A stretch of DNA of 64,000 nt, from NCBI RefSeq assembly GCF_001422925.1, contig NZ_LMNI01000014.1, positions 1 through 64,000 of the forward strand, written 5' to 3'. Positions 1-10,248 of this stretch are shown piece after piece; the stretch's first letter is position 1; each line of letters starts with the position of its first letter. The notes below the pieces were generated by a model. The model was not told the DNA's origin, made no database searches, and was given only the letters and a program-made list of their open reading frames with translations. The position numbers and the translations under genes were made by a program. The stretch comes from Microbacterium sp. Leaf288. GTDB lineage: Bacteria; Actinomycetota; Actinomycetes; Actinomycetales; Microbacteriaceae.

Positions 1-37
1 GGGGGGACCCTGTGGGAGAGTAGGACACCGCCGGACA
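1..37 (+). rRNA. rrf: 5S ribosomal RNA, 3' end (partial)
   Basis: The first bases read GGGGGGACCCTGTGGGAGAG followed by TAGGACACCGCCGGAC, the conserved 3' end of actinobacterial 5S rRNA. The rest of the gene, and presumably the 23S and 16S genes, lie left of the window. The exact 3' end is judged from the family and could be off by one or two bases. Confidence 0.88.
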
Positions 38-45
38 CCCATTCA

Positions 46-77
46 CGGAATGGCCACCCACACGGGTGGCCATTCCG
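46..77 (+). terminator. Terminator of the rRNA operon
   Basis: A perfect 14-bp stem (46-59 pairing with 64-77) closes a 4-nt ACAC loop directly after the 5S end. There is no long U tract, which is common for terminators in high-GC actinobacteria. Confidence 0.85.
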
Positions 78-202
78 CGTTAACACGATGGATTGCCGAC
101 GCAGGCCTGCGGGTCATCCGCGCCGTCGGTCGCGCGATGGCCGCGCGCCGAGCAGAATGGCCTCGACGGTCGCACGGCCGTTCGGACGAAGGAGAGGTCG
201 GC

Positions 203-505
203 GTGGCAGCTATCGACGGCAAGTGGGCGATCGAGGTCGCGACGCTTGCGGGATCCCACCATTTCGACGTCACACTGACGACGGTCGGAACCTCGCTTTC
301 AGGCACCGCGATCGGCCCCACCGGCCCGATCGCGATCCGAGGCGGCACGGCCACGGGTGACACGGCCGAGTTCACACTCGACCTCGTCGCGCCGCTGCCG
401 ATGTCGCTCGCCGTCGCGCTGCACGTGGTCGGCAACCGGCTCACGGGCACGGCCCAGGCGGGACCCTTCCCGCCGTCCACCATCGTCGGCACCCGCACCG
501 GCTGA
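203..505 (+). CDS. Small conserved hypothetical protein
   Basis: This is a 100-residue protein with no membrane segment or signal peptide. I chose the GTG at 203 because GAAGGAGAGG ends five bases upstream, and because codons further upstream translate to Arg/Ala-rich sequence running back into the rRNA terminator. The protein is rich in Gly, Thr and Val with alternating polar and hydrophobic residues, suggesting a small beta-sandwich or beta-barrel. No catalytic motif is seen and the family was not recognised. It lies between the rRNA operon and a convergent gene whose stop is six bases away. Confidence 0.7.
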   Translation: MAAIDGKWAIEVATLAGSHHFDVTLTTVGTSLSGTAIGPTGPIAIRGGTATGDTAEFTLDLVAPLPMSLAVALHVVGNRLTGTAQAGPFPPSTIVGTRTG

Positions 506-511
506 GCCGGC

Positions 512-1399
512 TCATACGAGCATCAAGACCTCGCTGATCACCCACGCACCGTCGACGAGGAGGAGCGTGTACACCCAGTACTCGTCGATGAGGAACGGCT
601 CTTCGAGCGGTTGGCCGTCGACATCGGTGAGGGAATCGTAGGTCTCGTGCACCTTGATCTCCATGGCCTGCATGGAGGGGCGCTCGATGTCGGTCGGGGT
701 GTTCTCGAAGTTCGCGACGCCTTCCGAGTATGAGCGCGCTGCGGGAGCGAAGCCCGCGCACCCGTTCACGTTGAGGTCGATCCGGAACGACTCCGTCGTG
801 GTAGCCATGTACGCGTCGCAGTCCGCATCGACCCACGCCTGGTTGTAGCTGCGGATGGTCTCGACGGCTGCGCGCTCATTCTCGTTCGACGGTTCGTCCT
901 CGGCCGCCGCTCCGTTGTCTCCCTCAGCGATGCGCCACTCGCCGTCTTCGTTCACGAGATGGTAGCGGTAGGGCGCGCCCGCCTCGTACGGCGGGTCGAT
1001 CGGCTCTCCGAACTCATCCGTCTGGAGGGTGCAGACCTCGACCACGTCGAGCATGATCTCTCCGACGTGGTCGTCGACCGCGGTGTGTGACCGGATGTCC
1101 TCCTGGTGCACGTCCATCGGACAGTACGCGTTCTGGTCGGCGATGTGCTGCTGGAAGGCGGGGCAGTCCGTCCACCCCATCTCCTCCCGATAGCCTGCCG
1201 TCGTCGACGCCAGCAGGGCGTCGCAGTCGCCGGCAGTGTATGCCGCACGCCAGTCGACCAGCATCCGTGTCACTGCCTCCTGCTCCTCCTCCGTGACCTC
1301 GCCCTCGTTGCGCCCATCGGGAAGCATGTGGACGACATCGACCTTCCACGCGCCCTCGTAGTGGACGAGGTGATAGCGGAAGTCGTACTCCGACGTCAC
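512..1399 (-). CDS. Tandem NTF2-like protein, downstream half of a split gene
   Basis: The ORF has 295 residues starting at a GTG that overlaps the TGA of the upstream ORF. It holds the tail of one NTF2-like (cystatin-like fold) domain (residues 1-25) and then two complete ones (about 35-155 and 170-295). Each full domain has the signature DC, then TT, an FR or YR, and a second Cys exactly 20 residues after the first (C-x19-C). It has no signal peptide of its own. Its first 25 residues align with the last strands of the following repeats, so the real protein is probably the fusion with the ORF at 1396-1875. Function is unknown; related actinobacterial domains are usually extracytoplasmic. Confidence 0.7.
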   Translation of the reverse strand: MTSEYDFRYHLVHYEGAWKVDVVHMLPDGRNEGEVTEEEQEAVTRMLVDWRAAYTAGDCDALLASTTAGYREEMGWTDCPAFQQHIADQNAYCPMDVHQEDIRSHTAVDDHVGEIMLDVVEVCTLQTDEFGEPIDPPYEAGAPYRYHLVNEDGEWRIAEGDNGAAAEDEPSNENERAAVETIRSYNQAWVDADCDAYMATTTESFRIDLNVNGCAGFAPAARSYSEGVANFENTPTDIERPSMQAMEIKVHETYDSLTDVDGQPLEEPFLIDEYWVYTLLLVDGAWVISEVLMLV

Positions 1400-1875
1400 G
1401 GATCCTCGGTGGCCTCCCCGTCCTCCTCCCGGTTGCTCGTGATCGTGGTGTGCACGAGCGCCGCGATCTTGGCGCGACCTCTCCCCTCGGCCGACACGGG
1501 ATCCACCACGACCGAGTCCAGCGCCTGCGCACGGCCCTGCGCGTTCCTCGTGAACGAGTCGCAGTCGGCGAGGCCGCTCCGGTCGCGGAATCTCTGCGTC
1601 GTGACCTGTTCGAAGAGGTCGCAGTCCACTTCCGCGAACGCCTCTTCGTAGTGCGCGACGGTGGCCATCGTGTCCGCCTCGTTGCCGGCCGCCGGTGAAG
1701 GCGACGGCGCGTCGAGAGCGCGTCCCCCTGATCCCCCCGGCGGGCCGGTCACAGCCGACGCCGGCGACGCGATCAGACCCGCCGCGACCAGCGTGACGAT
1801 CACGATCAGTGTTCCCGCCCGCAGGCGCGAGCAGGCACCCAGGCCACCCGTGCGCGAGCCCCCAGAGCTCCCCAT
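1396..1875 (-). CDS. Secreted NTF2-like protein, upstream half of a split gene
   Basis: The 159-residue ORF starts at ATG 1875, six bases after a TATGAT hexamer, which suggests a leaderless mRNA. Residues 20-45 form a signal peptide with likely cleavage after ASA. After a Gly/Pro linker comes the first part of an NTF2-like domain with the C-x19-C pair found in its neighbours. The domain stops abruptly at a TGA, and its missing last strands are found in the -1 frame as the start of the next ORF (GTGA overlap). Either the two are one gene joined by -1 frameshifting, or the gene carries an indel (or sequencing error), or a domain is built from two translationally coupled chains. Confidence 0.72.
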   Translation of the reverse strand: MGSSGGSRTGGLGACSRLRAGTLIVIVTLVAAGLIASPASAVTGPPGGSGGRALDAPSPSPAAGNEADTMATVAHYEEAFAEVDCDLFEQVTTQRFRDRSGLADCDSFTRNAQGRAQALDSVVVDPVSAEGRGRAKIAALVHTTITSNREEDGEATEDP

Positions 1876-1881
1876 GGCCGG

Positions 1882-1887
1882 ATCATA
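1882..1887 (-). promoter_or_regulatory. -10 hexamer TATGAT, leaderless start
   Basis: TATGAT ends six bases before the ATG at 1875, and no Shine-Dalgarno is present. The transcript is predicted to start at or next to the A of the ATG. Confidence 0.6.
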
Positions 1888-1920
1888 GTCCGCTGCCCGC
1901 GCCGGGGGCACTACCCTCGC

Positions 1921-2616
1921 TCACTCGAGGCTGTCGATGACCCAGTCGTCTCCGTCGGCGACCACCGTGTACTCCCAGTCGATGGACTCGTCGACGGGCT
2001 CGTCGAGCGGGTTTCCATCTTCGCCGACCAGCCGGCTGTACGTCTCGGTGGTGCTGACCACGATTGCCTCGTCACTGCGGCGCACGCCGGTGAGATCCAC
2101 CTCGTAGTCCTCCACGGCGAGGCCGAACCCCTCGGCCTCGGTCTCGAACGCGGAGCAGTCGGCGAGCCCTGCCTGCGCCCGGAAAGCCTCGGTGGTGGAC
2201 GCCATGAAGGCCTGGCAGTCCGCGTCCTGCCAGGCGTCGTCGTACAGCTCCACGGCTGCGACGGCCGCCTTCTGGTCGGCGTCGACGGGAGTATCCTCGC
2301 CGGCGAGCCCACCGACTCTCGAGGCAGCGAGCGTCAGCAGCGGAATCGCCACCGCCGCGCCGATCAGGGCAACGAGCACGACCGCGCCGATCACGACCCA
2401 CACGATCCACCGGCTCGACTTCGGCTCCGGCGGCGCCGCGACCGCGGTGACCGTCGCCCCATCGTGCTGGACCCCGTGGACCGCCGCGCCGGGCACCGCC
2501 GGAGACGCCGCAGGCGCGGCATCCGTCCCCGCCACACGCTCCGTCCAGCGGGTGCCGTCCCACCAGCGGTTCGCGCCGTGGCCGTCGTCGTACCATCCGG
2601 GCGGAGTCGTCGTCAT
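1921..2616 (-). CDS. DUF2510 membrane-anchored NTF2-like protein
   Basis: The 231-residue protein has three parts: an N-terminal DUF2510 motif (PPGWYDDG, then RWWDGTRWTE), a Pro/Ala linker and one strong transmembrane helix (about residues 77-105), and a C-terminal NTF2-like domain with the C-x19-C pair. The topology places the NTF2-like domain outside the membrane. The domain closely matches the repeats of the next two ORFs on the same strand, so the three form a paralogous set. I chose ATG 2616 because DUF2510 begins there and because TATCGT lies six bases upstream; the longer start at 2649 has no support. Function is unknown. Confidence 0.8.
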   Translation of the reverse strand: MTTTPPGWYDDGHGANRWWDGTRWTERVAGTDAAPAASPAVPGAAVHGVQHDGATVTAVAAPPEPKSSRWIVWVVIGAVVLVALIGAAVAIPLLTLAASRVGGLAGEDTPVDADQKAAVAAVELYDDAWQDADCQAFMASTTEAFRAQAGLADCSAFETEAEGFGLAVEDYEVDLTGVRRSDEAIVVSTTETYSRLVGEDGNPLDEPVDESIDWEYTVVADGDDWVIDSLE

Positions 2617-2622
2617 GCGAGA

Positions 2623-2628
2623 ACGATA
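2623..2628 (-). promoter_or_regulatory. -10 hexamer TATCGT, leaderless start
   Basis: The hexamer is six bases upstream of ATG 2616, and no ribosome-binding site is visible. The rest of the 2617-2846 gap shows no gene. Confidence 0.5.
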
Positions 2629-2846
2629 GACCCGAAGGGCATCGGTCATCGAGGGGCGGACGGATGCCGCGCCGCAGCGTCTTCATGCCGCTCTCCGCTG
2701 CGCTGAGCCGCTGGCGGACGGACGATACAGCGGTGGTCGTCCTCATCGACAGTGAACCGGGCGACGTGAGGGTGTACACCGGGTCGCCGTGGATGGCGGC
2801 CCAGAGCTCGTGGCCTCGACCGCGGTGATGTCGTGTCGACCCGTCC

Positions 2847-3704
2847 TCACGCGAGCGGTCGCGGGCGGGCCAGCGGCATGGTTGCCGCCATCATCCAGCG
2901 CGGCAGGCGGAACATCGGGCGGTCCTTGCCGAGCGCGTCGATGCCGGCCATCTCGGCGGGACTCAGCTCGAAGTCGAAGACGTCGATGTTCGCCGCGATG
3001 TGTGCGGGGTTGGTCGATTTCGGGATGGCCACGAACCCGCGCTGCACGTGCCAGCGCAGGATGATCTGGACCGCCGACTTCCCGTGCGCGGCCGCGGCTC
3101 CCAGGACCGCGGGCTCTGCGAGGAGTTTCGTCGACCCGTGACCGAGCGGGTACCACGCCTCGGGGATGATCGCGTGCTGGGCCAGGAAGGCGAGCAGGTC
3201 CGGCTGCTGCCAGTGCGGGTGCAGCTCGACCTGGTCCACCGCGGGCGGGATCCGCGCCGCCGGAAGCAGGCGCTCGAGATCCGACACCGCGAAGTTGCTC
3301 ACCCCGATCGCGCGCACGACGCCCTGGTCGACGGCATCCTCCATCGCCCGCCATGCGCCCTTCACGTCGCCGACGGGCTGATGCAGGAGCAGCAGGTCGA
3401 GAGCGCCGCAGTCGAGTCGTTCCAGCGCGCCGCCGATCGCGGCGCGCGCCTTGTCGTAGCTGTAGTCCGAGGGCCACAGCTTCGTCGTGAGGAAGATCTC
3501 CTCGCGGGGGACCCCGGACGAACGGATGCCGCGCCCCACCGCCCGTTCGTTGCGATAGATGGCCGCGGTGTCGATGAGCCGGTACCCCGAGTCGAGAGCG
3601 GACTTCACACTCGACTCGCACACCGCCACGTCGGTGACGAGGTAGACGCCCAGGCCGAGCTGCGGCATCCGTGTTCCACTCGAGAGCGGGATGCTGGTCA
3701 CCAT
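2847..3704 (-). CDS. Aldo/keto reductase (2,5-diketogluconate reductase type)
   Basis: The 285-residue protein is an NADPH-dependent TIM-barrel reductase of carbonyl compounds. The catalytic tetrad is visible as D45 and Y50 (LIDTAAIYRNE), K75 (TTKLW) and H108 (LLLLHQP). The C-terminal part has the IPKST phosphate-binding motif of the NADP site. The start at ATG 3704 follows a strong GGAGGAGG; a longer reading to 3737 lacks support. Length and motifs fit the AKR5 subgroup (diketogluconate and methylglyoxal reductases). The substrate cannot be read from the sequence. It is transcribed alone. Confidence 0.93.
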   Translation of the reverse strand: MVTSIPLSSGTRMPQLGLGVYLVTDVAVCESSVKSALDSGYRLIDTAAIYRNERAVGRGIRSSGVPREEIFLTTKLWPSDYSYDKARAAIGGALERLDCGALDLLLLHQPVGDVKGAWRAMEDAVDQGVVRAIGVSNFAVSDLERLLPAARIPPAVDQVELHPHWQQPDLLAFLAQHAIIPEAWYPLGHGSTKLLAEPAVLGAAAAHGKSAVQIILRWHVQRGFVAIPKSTNPAHIAANIDVFDFELSPAEMAGIDALGKDRPMFRLPRWMMAATMPLARPRPLA

Positions 3705-3815
3705 ATGTGCTGCCTCCTCCGGGGACTGGAGGCGCATCTACGCGTCCCTCATCGAACTGTAGATTCTCCGCGCCGCGATCGGGAGTCCCGGCGCGTGCCG
3801 CGCGGATCCGCCGGG

Positions 3816-3821
3816 TAGCGT
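3816..3821 (+). promoter_or_regulatory. -10 hexamer TAGCGT, leaderless start
   Basis: It is six bases upstream of GTG 3828. No Shine-Dalgarno stands between them. Confidence 0.5.
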
Positions 3822-3827
3822 GGGAGC

Positions 3828-4217
3828 GTGCGGGAATTGTCGGAGGCGGGAATCGAGTTCGTGCGCGAACGGCACATCGGCACACTCTCGACGATGGCGC
3901 CGTGGGGCGGCATCCACGCGGTCGCGGTCGGCTTCACGCTGCACGACGGGCTGCTGCGCATCATCACGTCGCGCGACTCGCAGAAAGTCCGGAACGTGCG
4001 GCGCGACGGCACCGCCACGATCAGCCAGGTGGACGGCGCACGCTGGCTCTCGTTCCAGGGCACCGCCACGGTGCATGACGATCCCGACGAGGTCGCACTC
4101 GCGGTCGGCCTCTACGCCGAGCGATACCGCCAGCCCCGCGTCAACCCCCTCCGGGTCACGATCATCCTCACGCCTTCGCGGCTGATGGGCAGCAGCGGGC
4201 TCTTTCGGCAGACGTGA
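3828..4217 (+). CDS. Pyridoxamine-5'-phosphate oxidase-like flavin/F420 split-barrel protein
   Basis: The 129-residue protein resembles the Rv1155-type split beta-barrel family. It begins with the typical helix followed by the strand HIGTLSTMAPWGGIHAVAV and has the SRDSQKVRNVRRD segment that contacts the cofactor phosphate. Members bind FMN or F420 and act as small reductases. The start GTG follows a leaderless promoter. Its stop codon abuts the stop of the convergent SRPBCC gene with no base between. Substrate is unknown. Confidence 0.82.
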   Translation: MRELSEAGIEFVRERHIGTLSTMAPWGGIHAVAVGFTLHDGLLRIITSRDSQKVRNVRRDGTATISQVDGARWLSFQGTATVHDDPDEVALAVGLYAERYRQPRVNPLRVTIILTPSRLMGSSGLFRQT

Positions 4218-4703
4218 CTACGGCCGGGCGCCACCCTCGGCCAGGGCGGCGAGCGATGCCGTAACCGCGCCCCAGCCCTCGGAGAACCCGAGCGCTTCGT
4301 GGCGTGCGCGGGCGGCGGCATCGCCGTGGCGCACCACCACGCGGTAGACGGTGCCGTCCGTGTGGTCGTCGAAGGTGATCTCGGCGGTCATCGCGACCGG
4401 CTCCGGCTTCGCCGGGTGCCAGCCGCTGTCGACGGCGTTGGTGAAGACGAGGCGGCGATGCGGCTCGACCACGAGGAAGACGGAGTCCGTGTGGGGGACG
4501 AACGGTGCGCCGTTGTCGCTCATGCTCGTGACGAAGGCGCCGCCGGGGCTGACCTCGAGTCGGTCCACGCGGGCGACGGTGGGCGCCGGCACCCACCATC
4601 GCGCGAGCAGGCTCGGTGTGGTCCAGGACTCCCAGACGGCCTCGCGAGGAGCGCGGATCACACGATCGAGGGTGAGGTCGCGCTCGGGGTCGATCGTCGT
4701 CAT
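4218..4703 (-). CDS. SRPBCC (AHSA1-like) domain protein
   Basis: The 161-residue START-fold protein has the family hallmark RVIRAPREAVWESWTTP followed by LLARWW near the N-terminus and a C-terminal amphipathic helix (EGWGAVTASLAALAEGG). Such proteins bind hydrophobic ligands. In actinobacteria they often sit beside an ArsR regulator, but none is present here. The ATG at 4703 is preceded by GGAGAAGCC. Ligand and role are unknown. Confidence 0.87.
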   Translation of the reverse strand: MTTIDPERDLTLDRVIRAPREAVWESWTTPSLLARWWVPAPTVARVDRLEVSPGGAFVTSMSDNGAPFVPHTDSVFLVVEPHRRLVFTNAVDSGWHPAKPEPVAMTAEITFDDHTDGTVYRVVVRHGDAAARARHEALGFSEGWGAVTASLAALAEGGARP

Positions 4704-4845
4704 GGCTTCTCCTCCGGATCGCCGACTCGTCGCAGACTACCTCCGGGTCGACGCCCGCGGAACTCATGCGACCCGCATGACGCGTCGAGTCGGTTCGCGG
4801 TGCCATGATGTGGCTCACATGCTTCGGTTCAGAAGGGGGCGCGAC

Positions 4846-5979
4846 ATGCACACGCTTCGCACCAGGGTGTCGGCGCGGCTGGGCGCCATCGTCGTCGCGG
4901 GCACGGTCGCGGCCGTGGTCCTCGCCGGATGCGCCGCCGAGGCCGACCCGGTCGAGCGGGCGAAGGCCCAGGTTTCGGCGAAGGAGGATGCGGTCGCCGA
5001 GGCGCAGACCGAGCTCACCACGGCGTCGGGCGCGTTCTGCGGCGCCGGCAAGGACTACATCGAGGCGCTCGACCGCTACGGCGACGTGCTCAACGACACC
5101 GCTCCGACCGTCGGCGATGTCCGCAACGCGGGCGCCGACCTCGCCGCGCCGCGGCAGGACGTGGTCGACAGCGCCGAGGCGGCCGTGACCGCGAACCAGG
5201 CGCTGCACGACGCGCAGCAGGAGCTCGTCGACGCGCAGGTCGCGCTCGCGGAGGCGGAGGCAGGTCCGACGGGCACGCCGACCGAGCCCGCGCCCGCGGC
5301 GCCGTCGAGCACGCCGCTCGCGCCGACCGCGTCGGTCGAGCGGGTGAAGCAGGCAGAATCCGAGCTCGCGTCGGCCGAGGCATCCGTCACCGATGACACG
5401 CCCCTGAAGGACGCGGCCGAGCAGTTCAACAGCGCCGCGGTCGCGCTCGAGATGGCGTGGCTCGCGCTGTTCGCGGATGCCGGCTGCCTGACCGACGAGC
5501 AGGCGGCGCAGGCCGAAGCCGCTGTCCGCGCTTACACGTCGGCGCTGCAGCAGGACCTGCTTGTCGCGGGGTATTACACGGGCACCGTCGACGGTGTCTA
5601 CGGGCCGCTGACGGTGCAGGCCGTCGAGGACCTGCAGAAGGCCGCCGGACTCCCGGTCACCGGCACCGTCGACAAGGCGACCGCCGAGGCGCTGCAGGCG
5701 AAGCTGGCCGAGCTGGGCGGCGCCGCCGCGCAGGAGTCGGTGGCGTCGACGGCTGCGCTGCAGCAGACGCTCACGCTCTCCGGCTACTGGGACGGGCCGG
5801 TCGACGGCGTGTGGACGCCGGAGCTGACCGCCGCGTTGCAGGCTTTCCAGACGGAGTTGGGCGTCGAGCCGACGGGGACGGTGGATGCCGCGACCGTCGC
5901 CGCATTCCAGAAGCACGTCTCCGATCTGCAGGCGGCGGTCCCCGCGCCGACGCCCTCGCCCTCGAGCTCGGACGGCTGA
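4846..5979 (+). CDS. Lipoprotein with two peptidoglycan-binding domains
   Basis: The 377-residue protein has a lipobox (VVLAGC, acylated Cys29), so it is exported and anchored to the outer face of the membrane. Residues 35-210 are Ala/Glu-rich and predicted coiled coil, interrupted by a Pro-rich stretch. Two PG_binding_1 repeats follow (about 230-289 and 303-360), each with the YY/YW-x-G-x-VDG-x-W/Y pattern. It probably bridges membrane and cell wall; no catalytic domain is present. I chose ATG 4846 because AGAAGGGGG precedes it and the lipoprotein signal begins there. Confidence 0.88.
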   Translation: MHTLRTRVSARLGAIVVAGTVAAVVLAGCAAEADPVERAKAQVSAKEDAVAEAQTELTTASGAFCGAGKDYIEALDRYGDVLNDTAPTVGDVRNAGADLAAPRQDVVDSAEAAVTANQALHDAQQELVDAQVALAEAEAGPTGTPTEPAPAAPSSTPLAPTASVERVKQAESELASAEASVTDDTPLKDAAEQFNSAAVALEMAWLALFADAGCLTDEQAAQAEAAVRAYTSALQQDLLVAGYYTGTVDGVYGPLTVQAVEDLQKAAGLPVTGTVDKATAEALQAKLAELGGAAAQESVASTAALQQTLTLSGYWDGPVDGVWTPELTAALQAFQTELGVEPTGTVDAATVAAFQKHVSDLQAAVPAPTPSPSSSDG

Positions 5980-6048
5980 CCCACCGGCGGCTACAGCGAC
6001 GGCCAGAGCAGCGGCACGGCGGTGCGGTGCCGGGCCATGTGCCAGCTC

Positions 6049-6054
6049 TAAGGT
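6049..6054 (+). promoter_or_regulatory. -10 hexamer TAAGGT, probable leaderless start
   Basis: It is seven bases upstream of ATG 6062. The overlapping AGGTGGG could instead serve as a weak Shine-Dalgarno, so this call is less certain. Confidence 0.4.
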
Positions 6055-6061
6055 GGGCGGC

Positions 6062-6430
6062 ATGAACGGATGGGTCCTGGCCCTCGCCCTGGTCAGCGCC
6101 GTGGTGAACGCATTCGGGATCCTCGGCGGTCTGGCCGCCGTCAAGGGCGCCCGCGCCGAGGACCATGTCGCGCGCACCACGGGCTGGTACCTCCTCATCC
6201 GATGCGCCGCTCTCGTCGTCGCGGCGCTGATCGGCGCACTCGGTGTCGGGCTCGCGTGGAGGTGGGAGGTCCGGGGCTGGGTCTTCGCCGTCGCGGCCGT
6301 CACCGTGCTGGTGCAGCTGCTCGATGTTCCCGTCTGGCTGTCGCACCCGGACAGATGGAAAGCAGGGGTCGCGCTCTCCTTCGCGCTGGTCGTCGTCGCC
6401 GTGGGGGCGGTCGCGCTGCTTGCGCCCTGA
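6062..6430 (+). CDS. Small integral membrane protein (four helices)
   Basis: The 122-residue protein is mostly hydrophobic, with four transmembrane helices at about residues 3-25, 42-64, 70-88 and 98-120. There is a short basic loop with RWE/RGW and a HPDRWK segment before the last helix. No known motif was recognised and the function is unknown. It is monocistronic, between the lipoprotein and the phosphotransferase. Confidence 0.78.
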   Translation: MNGWVLALALVSAVVNAFGILGGLAAVKGARAEDHVARTTGWYLLIRCAALVVAALIGALGVGLAWRWEVRGWVFAVAAVTVLVQLLDVPVWLSHPDRWKAGVALSFALVVVAVGAVALLAP

Positions 6431-6473
6431 CGGCTGCACGATTCCTGCGCGCGACGCGGTCGGATGTCGCGTC

Positions 6474-6479
6474 TACGCT
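6474..6479 (+). promoter_or_regulatory. -10 hexamer TACGCT, leaderless start
   Basis: It is six bases upstream of GTG 6486, with no Shine-Dalgarno. Confidence 0.5.
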
Positions 6480-6485
6480 GGGGCG

Positions 6486-7370
6486 GTGATCGTCGTCCCT
6501 CCTTCTTTCCGCGACATGCCGCGGTGGCGGTACGACGGTGAGGGACGGGAGTGGCTCGACCGGCTCCCCGATCTCGTCGACCGGCAGTGCCATCGATGGG
6601 GGCTCGTCGTCGACGGCGCCACCCTCCACGGCTCCAACGCGCTCGTCGTGCCGGTACGGCGCGGCGACGAGCGCGCGGTGCTGCGGCTCGCGCCACCGGG
6701 CGACGACGTCGCCACCGAGACCGCCGCGCTCGCGCATTGGAACGGCCGTGGCGTCGTCCTGCTGTGGGACGCCGACACCGACGCCGGCGCAACGCTCCTC
6801 GAGCGGCTCGACCACGACCGCACCCTGCAGGGCGAGCCCGTGCAGGAGGCCATCGTGATGCTGGGCGCCCTCACGAGGGTGCTCGCGATCCCCGCCGCTG
6901 CGGACGCGCGCAGCACGCGTGATATCGCGGCCGAGGCGATCGTGGCGTTCCCGGCGGAGTGGGAGGCCCTCGCCGGGCCGACCACGCCCGAGGTGCTCGA
7001 CGCGGCGGTGGCGGCAGCATCCGTGATCGCATCAGCGCCCGACGAGCCGCTCTCGGTCGACGGCGACCTCCACTTCGAGCAGGTGCTCGCCGGAGGCCGG
7101 CTGCCGTGGACCGTGGTCGATCCGGTACTGCTGCGTGGCGACCCGGAGTACGACATCGGCCGCGCGCTGTGGTCGCGGCTGGACGAGCTGGAGGCCGACG
7201 ACGACGTGTTCGCGGCGTTCGACGGATTCGTCGATGCGGCCGGGGTGCCGTCCGAGCGCGCGCGTCGCTGGGTGATCGTGCGGAGCATGTCGTACCTGCT
7301 GTGGGGGCTGCAGCGCGGCCTCACCCACGACCCGCGCCAGTGCGTGCGCCTGCTCGGGCTGTTCGCCTGA
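6486..7370 (+). CDS. Aminoglycoside/hydroxyurea phosphotransferase-family kinase
   Basis: The 294-residue protein fits the APH(6)/streptomycin 6-kinase family, which transfers phosphate from ATP to an aminoglycoside hydroxyl. The Brenner-type loop appears as VDGDLHFEQVL, with the metal-binding segment VVDPVLLRGDPEYDIGRAL downstream. The N-terminal lobe is shorter and less conserved. Chromosomal members of this family in soil actinobacteria often have unknown substrates, so the sequence does not prove streptomycin resistance. The GTG start is set by the leaderless promoter. Confidence 0.83.
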   Translation: MIVVPPSFRDMPRWRYDGEGREWLDRLPDLVDRQCHRWGLVVDGATLHGSNALVVPVRRGDERAVLRLAPPGDDVATETAALAHWNGRGVVLLWDADTDAGATLLERLDHDRTLQGEPVQEAIVMLGALTRVLAIPAAADARSTRDIAAEAIVAFPAEWEALAGPTTPEVLDAAVAAASVIASAPDEPLSVDGDLHFEQVLAGGRLPWTVVDPVLLRGDPEYDIGRALWSRLDELEADDDVFAAFDGFVDAAGVPSERARRWVIVRSMSYLLWGLQRGLTHDPRQCVRLLGLFA

Positions 7371-7417
7371 GCCGACCGTCGAACGACGACGGGGTACCGC
7401 TGCGCCCGTTCGACGCC

Positions 7418-7423
7418 TAAGGT
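7418..7423 (+). promoter_or_regulatory. -10 hexamer TAAGGT, leaderless start
   Basis: It is seven bases upstream of GTG 7431. Confidence 0.45.
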
Positions 7424-7430
7424 CGCGAGG

Positions 7431-7871
7431 GTGGGCGTCCGCAGCTTCGAGCACATCGGCCTCATCGTCGAGGATCTCGAGGCGATGGCGGGCTTCCTCG
7501 AGATGCTCGGATTCCACCACGGCGAGAAGGCCCGCGTCGGCGGCCCGTGGGCGGATCGCGTCAACGGGCTCAGCGGCACCGACGTCGAGATGGTGTTCCT
7601 CACCGCGCCCGACGGCTCGGGAGCGATCGAGCTCTCGCAGTTCCTGCGACCGGAGAGCCCGGCATCCGTCGGCGATCTCCCGTCGAACACGCTGGGCCTG
7701 CGCCACCTCGCCTACCGCGTCGACGATGTCGAGGGGGTGCTCGCCCAGGTCCGCGCCGCCGGGTACGACACCATGGCGGAGCTCGTGAACTACGAGGACG
7801 TGTGGCTCGTCTGCTACGTCCGCGGGCCGGAAGGGCTCATCATCGAACTCGGACAGCGGCTCGACGACTGA
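7431..7871 (+). CDS. VOC-family (glyoxalase/dioxygenase fold) protein
   Basis: The 146-residue protein has two beta-alpha-beta-beta-beta modules. The candidate metal ligands are H8 in the opening FEHIGLIVEDLE, a Glu in AIELSQF, H92 in LRHLAYRVDD and the Glu in LIIELGQ near the end. These match methylmalonyl-CoA epimerase and glyoxalase-like members, but the substrate is open. It is convergent with the MFS gene 40 bases away. Confidence 0.85.
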   Translation: MGVRSFEHIGLIVEDLEAMAGFLEMLGFHHGEKARVGGPWADRVNGLSGTDVEMVFLTAPDGSGAIELSQFLRPESPASVGDLPSNTLGLRHLAYRVDDVEGVLAQVRAAGYDTMAELVNYEDVWLVCYVRGPEGLIIELGQRLDD

Positions 7872-7911
7872 GCAGCGCTACGGCGACGTGCAGCGCCGGT
7901 TCGGAGCCTGA

Positions 7912-10238
<2,327 letters not shown>

Positions 10239-10248
10239 ATCATGCAGT

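Noticed and set aside
2617-2846. A possible gene between the DUF2510 gene and the aldo/keto reductase
   Set aside because: No frame has a start with a ribosome-binding site or a leaderless hexamer, and no protein features are visible.
6486-7370. Streptomycin resistance gene
   Set aside because: The kinase motifs are present, but chromosomal relatives have varied or unknown substrates. The sequence alone does not support a resistance claim.
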